DNA of 64,000 nucleotides from Nocardioides sp. L-11A. Its GTDB lineage: Bacteria > Actinomycetota > Actinomycetes > Propionibacteriales > Nocardioidaceae. Within the stretch, counting starts at the first letter, position 1. Each line of letters starts with the position of its first letter. A program made the position numbers and the translations under genes. A model generated the notes under the pieces. It worked only from the letters and a program-made list of their open reading frames with translations, was not told the origin of the DNA and did no database searches. The DNA lies in contig CP124680.1 of the NCBI GenBank assembly GCA_029961745.1, positions 2,480,001 to 2,544,000 of the forward strand, written 5' to 3'. Positions 57,387 through 64,000 of this stretch are shown here, piece after piece.

Positions 57387-58391
57387 TCACTCGCGCGGCA
57401 CGGAGGCCGGGTCGCCGGTCAGCACCCGCAGGGCCAGGACGGTGGTGGCCTCCATGTTGAGGTGGCCGACCACCCGCTCGACCCGCTCGATGTCGAGCGG
57501 CAGCAGCCCTGGCGTGCCGGGCACGTCGGGGGTCAGTCCGAGGTCGAGGTCGGTGCGACCGGACATCAGGCGCAGGTTGAACTCGTAGGTCGCGCGGGCG
57601 CCCGGCGCGGACAGCCGCTTGAGGACCGTGGCGCCGGTGCGGCGGGCGCCGGTCTCCTCGGCCCAGGCGTCCAACGCGGCGACCACCGAGCGGCCCTCGT
57701 CATGCTCGATGTCGGCCCAGATCTCGCGCATCGACCCGATGTGGGAGAGGAGGTAGGCGGCCGTCTTCTCGCCGATGCCGGCCACCCCGGGCAGGTTGTC
57801 GCTGGCATCGCCCCGCACGGCGGCGAACTCCAGATAGCGCTCCGCCGGGACGCCGTACATCGAGCGCAGGTGGGCGGGGGTGAGCAGGGGAGAGCCGTGG
57901 ATGCCGCCGTCGATCAGCCGCAGCACGCGGGTGTGCTCGCTGATGTGGGCGAAGGAGTCGCGGTCGGAGGTGATGATCACGCAGTTCCAGCCGTTGGCCT
58001 CGGCCCAGGTCGCGGCGGAGGCGTTGACGTCGTCGGCCTCCAGGCCCGGCGGGGTCAGCGTGGCCAGGCCGAGCGCGTCGAGCAGCGCGCCCGCCCGGTC
58101 GAGCTGGTCGACCAGCTCGGGGTCCTTCTCGGCCCGGCCGGCCTTGTAGTCCGGGTAGGTGTCGCGGCGCAGGGAGGAGGTCCGGTCGTCGAGGCCGAAG
58201 ATCACCGCGTCCGGGGCGAAGGAGTCGATCGACTCGATGATCTGGCGCAGCATGCCGTGCAGGGCCCAGGCGGGCCGCCCGCCGCGGTCGCGGTGCCGGG
58301 TGTGGGCGCGCGCGTGGTGGTGGCGGTGCAGCAGGGACGGCGCGTCGACGGCGAGCAGCAGCCTGCGGGGGCGGTCCGGGACGGGATTCAT
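57387..58391 (-). CDS. Stand-alone 5'-3' exonuclease (Pol I N-terminal-like flap nuclease)
   Basis: A 334-residue cytosolic nuclease matching the 5'-nuclease domain of DNA polymerase I without a polymerase domain. Acidic metal-binding positions appear in LLAVDAPSLLHR, LDDRTSSLRRDTYPDYKAGRAEKDP, PGLEADDVNASAATWAEANGW, ITSDRDSFAHI and VRGDASDNLPGVAGIGEKTAAYLL, the last being the helix-hairpin-helix. Such copies act in Okazaki flap or repair processing alongside Pol I. The ATG at 58391 is preferred over longer readings lacking family similarity. It converges on arginine deiminase with a 9-base gap. Confidence 0.88.
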   Translation of the reverse strand: MNPVPDRPRRLLLAVDAPSLLHRHHHARAHTRHRDRGGRPAWALHGMLRQIIESIDSFAPDAVIFGLDDRTSSLRRDTYPDYKAGRAEKDPELVDQLDRAGALLDALGLATLTPPGLEADDVNASAATWAEANGWNCVIITSDRDSFAHISEHTRVLRLIDGGIHGSPLLTPAHLRSMYGVPAERYLEFAAVRGDASDNLPGVAGIGEKTAAYLLSHIGSMREIWADIEHDEGRSVVAALDAWAEETGARRTGATVLKRLSAPGARATYEFNLRLMSGRTDLDLGLTPDVPGTPGLLPLDIERVERVVGHLNMEATTVLALRVLTGDPASVPRE

Positions 58392-58425
58392 GGCGATCCC
58401 GTCGATCCTAGGGTGCGGTTGGTCC

Positions 58426-58962
58426 TCAGCCGAAGGCGCGGCGGTAGTGCTCGGAGAGGGCCGGGTAGTAGTCGTCGAAGTCGATCGCGGCGGGGTCGGC
58501 ACCGGTCTCCGCGGCGACCATCCGGTCGAGGTAGTAGTCCCAGCCGGGGCCGACGTTCTCGGCCATGGCGGGGTCGGGGACGTTCTGCGCGAAGGTCAGC
58601 GACGTGACGCCGTCGGCCTCCGTGAGATCGAGGCGCAGCTGCCACTGCTCGGGGTTCTCCCCGTCGTAGGGCATCGAGGTCGTGATCCGCAGCCGGTACG
58701 GCGGCACGCACTCGTCGATAGTGAACCGCTCCCCGGGCACGTCGTCGCCCTCGTAGGTCATCTGGAAGATCACCTCGCCGTCGGCGGGATCCCCGGTCCA
58801 GGTGCCGAGCCACCGGGCCAGCCGGTCGGACTCGGTCACGGCCGCCCAGACGTCCTCGATCGGAGCGCGGAAGGTGCGGACGAGCTCGACGTAGGTCTCG
58901 TCGTCGAGGTCCCGGCGGCGGCCGGTGGCGGTCGGGGGCGTCGGATCGCCGGGGGTGGTCAT
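58426..58962 (-). CDS. SRPBCC (AHSA1-type) domain protein
   Basis: A 178-residue cytosolic protein with the START-like SRPBCC fold: ELVRTFRAPIEDVWAAVTESDRLARWLGTWTGDPADGEVIFQMTY, then ERFTIDECVPPYRLRITTSMPYD and the C-terminal helix PGWDYYLDRMVAAETG. These domains bind hydrophobic ligands; function here unknown. The ATG overlaps the stop of the ArsR gene (ATGA), a standard pairing in which the regulator and its SRPBCC protein form one unit. Confidence 0.87.
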   Translation of the reverse strand: MTTPGDPTPPTATGRRRDLDDETYVELVRTFRAPIEDVWAAVTESDRLARWLGTWTGDPADGEVIFQMTYEGDDVPGERFTIDECVPPYRLRITTSMPYDGENPEQWQLRLDLTEADGVTSLTFAQNVPDPAMAENVGPGWDYYLDRMVAAETGADPAAIDFDDYYPALSEHYRRAFG

Positions 58963-59321
58963 GCGGTCTCCTCGTGGGTGTGCGGGTGCGGGGTGCTGCG
59001 ACGCTCGCGACCGGTGCGGCGGACCTCGAGGTCGAGGCCGTCGAGCGCCGATGCGGGGATCGGGGGAGCGGTACGGCCCAGGCCGTCGGCCCAGCTCCGG
59101 ACGGGAGCGAGCCCGGCCCGCAGGAGCCGGTAGTGCCGCTCGCGGCCACGCTGCTCGGCCGCGACGAGCCCCGCCTCGACGAGCAGGCGCAGGTGCTTGC
59201 TGATCGCCGGGCGGCTGATCGGGTGCTCCGCGGCGAGGTCGACCACGCGGGCCGGCCCGGCCGCGAGCCGGTCCAGCAGGCTCCGGCGGACCGGGTCGGC
59301 GATCGCCTCGAACGCGTCCAT
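58959..59321 (-). CDS. ArsR-type HTH transcriptional regulator
   Basis: A 120-residue winged-helix regulator: MDAFEAIADPVRRSLLDRLAAGPARVVDLAAEHPISRPAISKHLRLLVEAGLVAAEQRGRERHYRLL. No metal-binding Cys motif (ELCVCDL) is present, so it belongs to the SRPBCC-linked group, not a metal sensor. The ATG at 59321 is chosen; a TTG two codons upstream is possible. A perfect 8-base-arm inverted repeat starts 8 bases upstream of the ATG, so autorepression is likely. It is followed by the SRPBCC gene with ATGA overlap. Confidence 0.9.
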   Translation of the reverse strand: MDAFEAIADPVRRSLLDRLAAGPARVVDLAAEHPISRPAISKHLRLLVEAGLVAAEQRGRERHYRLLRAGLAPVRSWADGLGRTAPPIPASALDGLDLEVRRTGRERRSTPHPHTHEETA

Positions 59322-59328
59322 GGTCAAT

Positions 59329-59350
59329 TTGGTAACATATGGGTTACCAA
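59329..59350. promoter_or_regulatory. Operator for the ArsR-SRPBCC unit
   Basis: TTGGTAAC-ATATGG-GTTACCAA is a perfect inverted repeat with 8-base arms and a 6-base spacer in an AT-rich island within very GC-rich DNA. It sits 8 bases before the ArsR start and could cover its promoter. The S24-like gene starts 54 bases further on, in the other direction. Confidence 0.7.
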
Positions 59351-59403
59351 TCTTTCAAGGGACGCGGGCGACGTGCGGCCGGATCCCGCGCTAGGCTTCG
59401 AAC

Positions 59404-59814
59404 ATGCGTTCGGTCCGAGGTGGCGCGGAGGCCCAGGAGTGCCTGCCGCTCGACCTGCCCCCGCCGGTGGCGTCGGCGCCCCGGGAGCGTCCGGCCCGGC
59501 AGCGGCCCGAGGCGCTGATAGCCGACGGCGAGGACGTGCGGATCCGGCTCCGCAACGACGCCCTCGCCTCCCACGGTTGGCCGGCCGGCACCGAGCTGCT
59601 GGTGTCGACCGACCGTCGCCCGCGCCGCGGGGAGGTGGCGCTGGTGCGGGAGGGTGGCCGGCTCCGGATCGGGGTGCTCGAGGTGCGGTTCGGGCGCTCG
59701 GCCCTGCGCACCGACCAGGGCGCCGTCCTGCTCGGCCCGTCGGCCCGGATGGTCGGGGTCGTCACGGTCGCCGGTGCCCCGCTGGCGGGGATGCCGGTGC
59801 GGTCGGTGCCCTGA
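59404..59814 (+). CDS. Small protein resembling a degenerate S24/LexA-like peptidase domain
   Basis: A 136-residue protein not assigned with certainty. Residues about 45-130 follow a LexA/S24 beta-fold pattern: VRIRLRNDALASHGWPAGTELLVSTDRRPRRGEVALVREGGRLRIGVLEVRFGR. The family's catalytic Ser (in GDSM) and Lys are not seen; RNDAL is at the Ser position. The N-terminal 40 residues are Pro/Arg-rich and have no clear HTH. It could be a non-cleaving binding domain or an unrelated beta-barrel. The ATG at 59404 is used; the gene is divergent from the ArsR unit. Confidence 0.5.
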   Translation: MRSVRGGAEAQECLPLDLPPPVASAPRERPARQRPEALIADGEDVRIRLRNDALASHGWPAGTELLVSTDRRPRRGEVALVREGGRLRIGVLEVRFGRSALRTDQGAVLLGPSARMVGVVTVAGAPLAGMPVRSVP

Positions 59815-59835
59815 GCCGGACCCGGCGGGACGGTG

Positions 59836-61677
59836 TCAGTGCGGGGCGATGACGACGGTCCAGCCGATCGCCTTGCCGGAGGCCACGCCGGCGGTCGCGA
59901 CGTGGGCCGGCCAGGTGCCGGTGTCGGCCGGGCCGCCGTCCGCGGTCAGGCTGCACGCCTGACCGCTGCCGCTGCTCGTCCCGGTGCGCCGTGTGACCAG
60001 GTCGGCTGGGACGGTCCAGGTGACGGCGGTGTTGACCTTGGTCACCCAGTGGTGGAGCACCCGGGAGCCGGGCACCGTCACCGCGGCCGCCGGCGCGATG
60101 TGCCCCGCGCCGCTGCCGGGCTCTGCCCGGGAGACCGCGGCCGTCACCGCCGCGCCGTCGTAGGCCGCCAGGCTCACGTCGACCTTGCTCGTCGCGTCGA
60201 GGGCGACCGTGACGGCCGAGCCGGCGGTCCCGAGCGCCGCGGTGCGGGTGAACACCCAGGAGCGGAGGTCGTCGTCGGTCGCCGTGCCGAGCAGGGTCCA
60301 CCCGGCCGGCGTCGTGATCGTCGCCCGCCGGTTCGTCGCGACCAGCAGGACCAGGACGTCGCCGTCCCGGACGGCGGACGGGACGACGACGGTCGCGCCG
60401 GTCGCGTTGCGGCTCACCCCTGTCACGGCGCGGAACTCGGTCGTGCCGTCAGGTGGAGGGGGTGGCGGTGGACGCTCCGGTGCGGAGATCGCGACCGAGA
60501 ACTCCGCGCCCCCGCTCACCCGGCGCGCATCGGCGATCCCGGCCACGGTCACCGCGGTCGAGCGGCTGGTCGTCGTGCCGTCGCCGAGCTGGCCGGAGGA
60601 GTTGTGTCCCCACGCGCGCACCGTCCCGTCGGCCAGGGCGGCCAGGCCGTGGTCGCGGCCCGATCCGATCGTGACCGCCCCGGTGACGCCGAGGACGGTG
60701 ACCGGCCGGGTCCGCTGCGTGGTGGTGCCGTCTCCGAGCTCGTTGCGGTAGTTGCGCCCCCAGGCCAGGACCCGGCCGTCGGCACGCAGCGCGTAGGAGT
60801 GATGGGCCCCCGCGGCGACCGCGGTCGCGTCGCCGGCCACCTGGACCGGAGCGGTGCGGTCGGTGAGCGTTCCGTCGCCGAGCTGCCCGTAGGCGTTCCA
60901 GCCCCACGCCCATACGCTCCCGTCGGAGCGCAGCGCCAGACCGTGGTCCCGGCCGCCGGCGAGGGCCGTCACCCCGCTGAGACCGCCGGGACCGCCGACG
61001 CGGACGGGAGTGACGCGGCTGGTCGTCGTACCGTCGCCGAGCTGGCCGTCGCCGTTGAGCCCCCAGGCCCACACCGTGCCGTCGGTGGCGACGGCGTAGC
61101 TCATGTCGCGCCCGGCGGCCACGACGGTGTAGGTGCGGGTGCCGGGGACGCGAACCGGGCTGTTGCGGGTCGTGGTGGTGCCGTCGCCGAGCTGCCCGGC
61201 GTGGTTGTAGCCCCAGGTCCACACCGAGCCGTCCGCGCGCAGGGCAAGCGAGTGGTAGTGGCCGGTCGAGACCATGGTGATGTCGCTCAGCCCCGGGACG
61301 GCGACCGGCGCCGGACGGGTTCCCCCGGTCACGCCGATGCCGAGCTGGCCCATCTGGTTGCTGCCCCAGGTCACGACCGTCCCGTCGGAACGCAGCGCCA
61401 CGGTGTGCTCGCGACCGGTGTGGACGTCGACGACGTCGGTCGGTGCGGCGAGGGCGGTCGCGGTGCGATGGGGAGTCGTCGTGCCGTCGCCGAGCTCGCC
61501 GAACGCGTTCCCGCCCCAGGAGTACGGCGTGCCCGGGGTGCCGGCCACAGCCGGCGTGAAGGTCCTGGCCCCCTCGCTCCCGGTCGGCGGTGGCAGCGTG
61601 ACGAGCACGCTCACGAACAGCCCGACGAGGATCCCGTCGAGGAGAAGGGCGAGGACGCGCGCGCGGGGAGCGGCCAC
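59836..61677 (-). CDS. Secreted RCC1-repeat beta-propeller protein
   Basis: A 613-residue exported protein. An N-terminal hydrophobic signal (about 8-28) is followed by seven RCC1 repeats (about 50-400), each built on AWGxNxxGQLGDGTTTxRxxPV and GxxHSLALRxDGxVWxWG; seven suits a closed propeller. The matching DNA is a set of diverged tandem repeats about 160 bases long. A poly-Pro linker (about 418) leads to a C-terminal beta-sandwich (TEFRAVTGVSRNATGATVVVPSAVRDGDVLVLLVATN ... PAGWTLLG) common in actinobacterial secreted proteins. No enzyme site is visible; binding or adhesion is inferred. The start is GTG at 61677. Confidence 0.85.
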   Translation of the reverse strand: MAAPRARVLALLLDGILVGLFVSVLVTLPPPTGSEGARTFTPAVAGTPGTPYSWGGNAFGELGDGTTTPHRTATALAAPTDVVDVHTGREHTVALRSDGTVVTWGSNQMGQLGIGVTGGTRPAPVAVPGLSDITMVSTGHYHSLALRADGSVWTWGYNHAGQLGDGTTTTRNSPVRVPGTRTYTVVAAGRDMSYAVATDGTVWAWGLNGDGQLGDGTTTSRVTPVRVGGPGGLSGVTALAGGRDHGLALRSDGSVWAWGWNAYGQLGDGTLTDRTAPVQVAGDATAVAAGAHHSYALRADGRVLAWGRNYRNELGDGTTTQRTRPVTVLGVTGAVTIGSGRDHGLAALADGTVRAWGHNSSGQLGDGTTTSRSTAVTVAGIADARRVSGGAEFSVAISAPERPPPPPPPDGTTEFRAVTGVSRNATGATVVVPSAVRDGDVLVLLVATNRRATITTPAGWTLLGTATDDDLRSWVFTRTAALGTAGSAVTVALDATSKVDVSLAAYDGAAVTAAVSRAEPGSGAGHIAPAAAVTVPGSRVLHHWVTKVNTAVTWTVPADLVTRRTGTSSGSGQACSLTADGGPADTGTWPAHVATAGVASGKAIGWTVVIAPH

Positions 61678-61741
61678 GTCCCCGACGCTAGGCCGGGTGG
61701 GCGGGCGCCGGCCTCACCAGGATCGGGTAGAGACTGGCCGG

Positions 61742-63544
61742 GTGAACCCGGACCTGCTGCTCGCCCGTCGCGACCTCGATTTCCTGCTCCACGAGTGGCT
61801 CGACGTGTCGGCGCTGTGCGCCCGCGAGCGATACGCCGAGCACAGCCGGGACACCTTCGATGCGGTGCTCGACCTGTCGGCCGAGCTGGCGGCCGAGCAC
61901 TTCGCTCCGCACAACGCGCTCAGCGACGCCCACGAGCCGCAGTTCGACGGCGAGACGGTCACGATCATCGCGGAGGTCGGTGCCGCGGTGCGCGCCTTCG
62001 CCGAGGCCGGCCTGGTGTCGGCCGCGATGGACGAGTCGGTCGGCGGCGGGCAGCTGCCGCGCGTCGTCCAGCAGGCCTGCTTCGCCTGGTTCCAGGCGGC
62101 GAATGTGGCGACGTCGGGCTACCCGATGCTCACCATGGCCAACGCCAACCTGCTGCTCGCGCACGCCGCGCCCGAGCAGGTCGCGCGGTTCGTGCCGCCG
62201 ATGCTCGACGGCCGCTGGTCCGGCACCATGTGCCTCTCCGAGCCGCAGGCCGGCTCCTCGCTGGCCGACGTCGCGACCCGCGCCGTACGCCAGGAGGACG
62301 GCACCTTCCGGCTGTTCGGCAACAAGATGTGGATCTCCGGCGGCGACCACGAGCTGGGGGAGAACATCGTCCACCTGGTCCTGGCCCGGGTCGAGGGCGC
62401 GCCGCCGGGCGTGAAGGGACTGTCGCTGTTCGCCACGCCGAAGTACGTCGTCGACGGGTCCGGCGCTCGCGGTGAGCGCAACGACGTCACCCTGGCCGGC
62501 CTCAACCACAAGATGGGCTTCCGCGGCACCGTCAACACGGTCCTCAACTTCGGCGAGGGCCGGCACCTGCCCGGCGGGGCTCCCGGCGCCGTCGGCGAGC
62601 TGGTCGGCGAGGAGGGCCGCGGCCTGGCCGTGATGTTCCACATGATGAACGAGGCCCGCATCGGTGTCGGCGCAGGCGCCGTCGCGCTCGGCTACACCGG
62701 CTACCTCCGCGCCCTCGACTACGCGCGCCAGCGGGTCCAGGGGCGTCCGCTCGCCGCCAAGGACCCGGCCGCCGCACCGGTCCCGATCGTCGAGCACGCC
62801 GACGTGCGCCGGATGCTGCTGGCCTCGAAGTCGTACGTCGAGGGCGGGCTCGCGCTCGTACTGCGCGCCGCCCTGCTCCTCGACGACCAGCACACCCACC
62901 CCTCCGCCGAGACCCGAGCGCGGGCGGGCGCCCTGCTCGACGTACTCACGCCGATCGTGAAGAGCTGGCCCTCCCAGTGGTGCCTGGCCGCCAACGACCT
63001 CGCGATCCAGGTGCACGGCGGCTACGGCTACACCCGGGAGTACGGCGTCGAGCAGCTCTACCGCGACAACCGCCTCAATCCGATCCACGAGGGCACCCAC
63101 GGCATCCAGGCGCTCGACCTGCTGGGCCGCAAGCTCGTGATGAACCGCGGCGCCGGCCTGCAGTTGCTCGTCGAGACCGTCCACGAGACCGTCGAGCGGG
63201 CCCGCGTCACCGGTGACGACGTGCTGCGCGGCCACGCCGACCACGTCGGCGCCGCCATCGACCGGCTCGCGGCCGCCGTCGCGGCCGCCTGGGAGTCCGG
63301 CGACCCGCGGACCGCCCTGGTCAACGCCGCCACCGGCCTGGAGGCGGCCGGCCACATCGTCGTCGCGTGGCTCTGGCTCGACCAGCTCGTCGCCGCCCAC
63401 GGCAAGGAGGGTGCGTTCTACGACGGCAAGCGAGCCGCGGGCCGGTACTTCCTCACCCACGAGCTGCCGAAGACCGGACCGATGCTCGACCTCCTCGCCA
63501 GCGGCGACCAGCTGTTTAACGAGGTCGGCGCCGCCTCGCTCTGA
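61742..63544 (+). CDS. Long-type acyl-CoA dehydrogenase (FadE5-like)
   Basis: A 600-residue flavoprotein of the longer acyl-CoA dehydrogenase group including mycobacterial FadE5. The N-terminal domain (WLDVSALCARERYAEHSRDTFDAVLDLS) and the core signatures GTMCLSEPQAGSSLADVATRA, FRLFGNKMWISGGDHELGENIVHLVLARVEGAPPGVKGLSLFA, and HGGYGYTREYGVEQLYRDNRLNPIHEGTHGIQALDLLGRK are present. The Glu in HEGT is the expected catalytic base. The extra C-terminal domain explains the length. It should oxidise a broad range of acyl-CoAs in beta-oxidation. The GTG at 61742 starts 65 bases after the divergent RCC1 gene. Confidence 0.92.
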   Translation: MNPDLLLARRDLDFLLHEWLDVSALCARERYAEHSRDTFDAVLDLSAELAAEHFAPHNALSDAHEPQFDGETVTIIAEVGAAVRAFAEAGLVSAAMDESVGGGQLPRVVQQACFAWFQAANVATSGYPMLTMANANLLLAHAAPEQVARFVPPMLDGRWSGTMCLSEPQAGSSLADVATRAVRQEDGTFRLFGNKMWISGGDHELGENIVHLVLARVEGAPPGVKGLSLFATPKYVVDGSGARGERNDVTLAGLNHKMGFRGTVNTVLNFGEGRHLPGGAPGAVGELVGEEGRGLAVMFHMMNEARIGVGAGAVALGYTGYLRALDYARQRVQGRPLAAKDPAAAPVPIVEHADVRRMLLASKSYVEGGLALVLRAALLLDDQHTHPSAETRARAGALLDVLTPIVKSWPSQWCLAANDLAIQVHGGYGYTREYGVEQLYRDNRLNPIHEGTHGIQALDLLGRKLVMNRGAGLQLLVETVHETVERARVTGDDVLRGHADHVGAAIDRLAAAVAAAWESGDPRTALVNAATGLEAAGHIVVAWLWLDQLVAAHGKEGAFYDGKRAAGRYFLTHELPKTGPMLDLLASGDQLFNEVGAASL

Positions 63545-63706
63545 CCGGCCGGGCCGAGAGGTGTCGTCGAGCAGGCCCGGCCTGGTCCTCGGCGGCGTCG
63601 GGCGCGTGCGTCGTGCCCCTCTTGCGCGCCGTCGCATGCGCAGCTACATTCTCCCCTAATACTCGTTATTCGGGAGTGATCGGAAGCGCACGAGGTGGTT
63701 CGAGGA

Positions 63707-64000
63707 ATGAACGGCAAGGCACGCAGCGGACTCTCGTCCGTCTCCCGCGTCCTGATTCCGGCACTGATGTTCCAGGCGGTGGCGATCGGGGGCGCGTACG
63801 CGACAGGACGGGAGATCATCGAGTTCGGCGCCGCGTACGGCGCTCTGGGGTGGGCGGCGGGCGCCGCGATGGCCGCGGTCGGAGCGCTGTTGGCGTTCCT
63901 CGTCTACGAGACCGCACGTCGCCACGGGCTCTTCGACTACCGGGCGATGACCCGGCATCTGATCGGCCGGGCCTACTGGCTCTTCGACGCGATCTACATC
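63707..64000 (+). CDS. YkvI-like multi-TM membrane protein (5' part only)
   Basis: Only the first 98 codons are present; the window ends inside the gene. The visible part has two membrane helices (VSRVLIPALMFQAVAIGGAYATGREIIEFGAAYGALG and WAAGAAMAAVGALLAFLVYETA) with a conserved GGAYATGREIIEF segment, resembling YkvI-type APC-superfamily membrane proteins. A third begins near ARRHGLFDYRAMTRHLIGRAYWLFDAIYI. The ATG at 63707 has GAGG 3-6 bases upstream. The 162-base gap before it holds no clear gene; a TAATAC-containing AT-rich patch near 63657 is a possible promoter. Function unknown. Confidence 0.6.
   Translation, partial: MNGKARSGLSSVSRVLIPALMFQAVAIGGAYATGREIIEFGAAYGALGWAAGAAMAAVGALLAFLVYETARRHGLFDYRAMTRHLIGRAYWLFDAIYI

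Noticed and set aside
60540..61545. Periodic repeats suggestive of a CRISPR-like array
   Set aside because: Units are about 160 bases, in frame, and encode RCC1 blades; there are no short repeats with unique spacers.

Overview
The window is very GC-rich with dense gene packing. It uses many GTG starts, and ATGA or few-base overlaps between genes are frequent. Gene content (glnA2-glnE, LprG/P55-type lipoprotein plus MFS pump, DevR/DevS pair, FadE5-type acyl-CoA dehydrogenase, SigE-family sigma factor, PQQ-type aldose dehydrogenase, DUF5998-phosphodiesterase-tdk neighbourhood) points to a free-living actinobacterium. Nocardioides or a close relative (Nocardioidaceae) is the most likely source; this is inference from gene families, not a database match. 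No rRNA, tRNA, CRISPR array, prophage or complete insertion sequence was found; the only clear mobile-type element is a 166-bp palindromic MITE-like element.

Layout. 1-4933 (minus): topoisomerase IV-type A subunit, LprG-type lipoprotein and P55-type MFS transporter, probably one operon. 5005-13735: GNAT/acyl-CoA ligase fusion, DUF5998 protein, MITE, phosphodiesterase, thymidine kinase, a transglycosylase-like protein lacking its catalytic Glu, and an M3 peptidase. 13762-20140: PQQ sugar dehydrogenase, panB, a VOC-like protein, a sigma factor fused to a membrane segment and probable beta-propeller, and glutamine-dependent NAD synthetase. 20147-26555: a four-TM protein divergent from a cysteine-containing HTH regulator with a palindromic operator between them, a secreted repeat protein, glnA2 and glnE. 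26713-34268: a GT2 polysaccharide synthase with a coupled 77-aa membrane protein, divergent from a PAS-GGDEF-EAL protein; an acyl-CoA dehydrogenase; an MpaB-like oxygenase divergent from TetR; and a membrane GGDEF protein. 34356-38850 (minus): a tandem glycine riboswitch ahead of gcvT-gcvH-glyA-sdaA, a route from glycine through serine to pyruvate. 38936-42956: zinc-ribbon SDR, secreted fibronectin/nuclease protein, UBP zinc finger and GH114-like protein.

42957-54620 looks like a hypoxia/dormancy island. It carries two tandem-domain universal stress proteins, a cydDC fusion, cydB, cydA, an Acg-like nitroreductase, a DevR/DosR response regulator, a pyridoxamine-oxidase-fold protein and a GAF-GAF DevS/DosT-type kinase. 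Three sites resembling the DosR box (GGGACT...CCC) lie upstream of cydA, the nitroreductase and the pyridoxamine-oxidase gene, which suggests the local two-component system controls the local bd-oxidase operon.

54617-64000: acyl-CoA carboxylase beta subunit, arginine deiminase, a stand-alone 5'-3' exonuclease, an ArsR-SRPBCC pair with its operator, a small S24-like protein, a secreted seven-repeat RCC1 protein, a FadE5-type acyl-CoA dehydrogenase, and the start of a YkvI-like membrane protein cut by the window edge.
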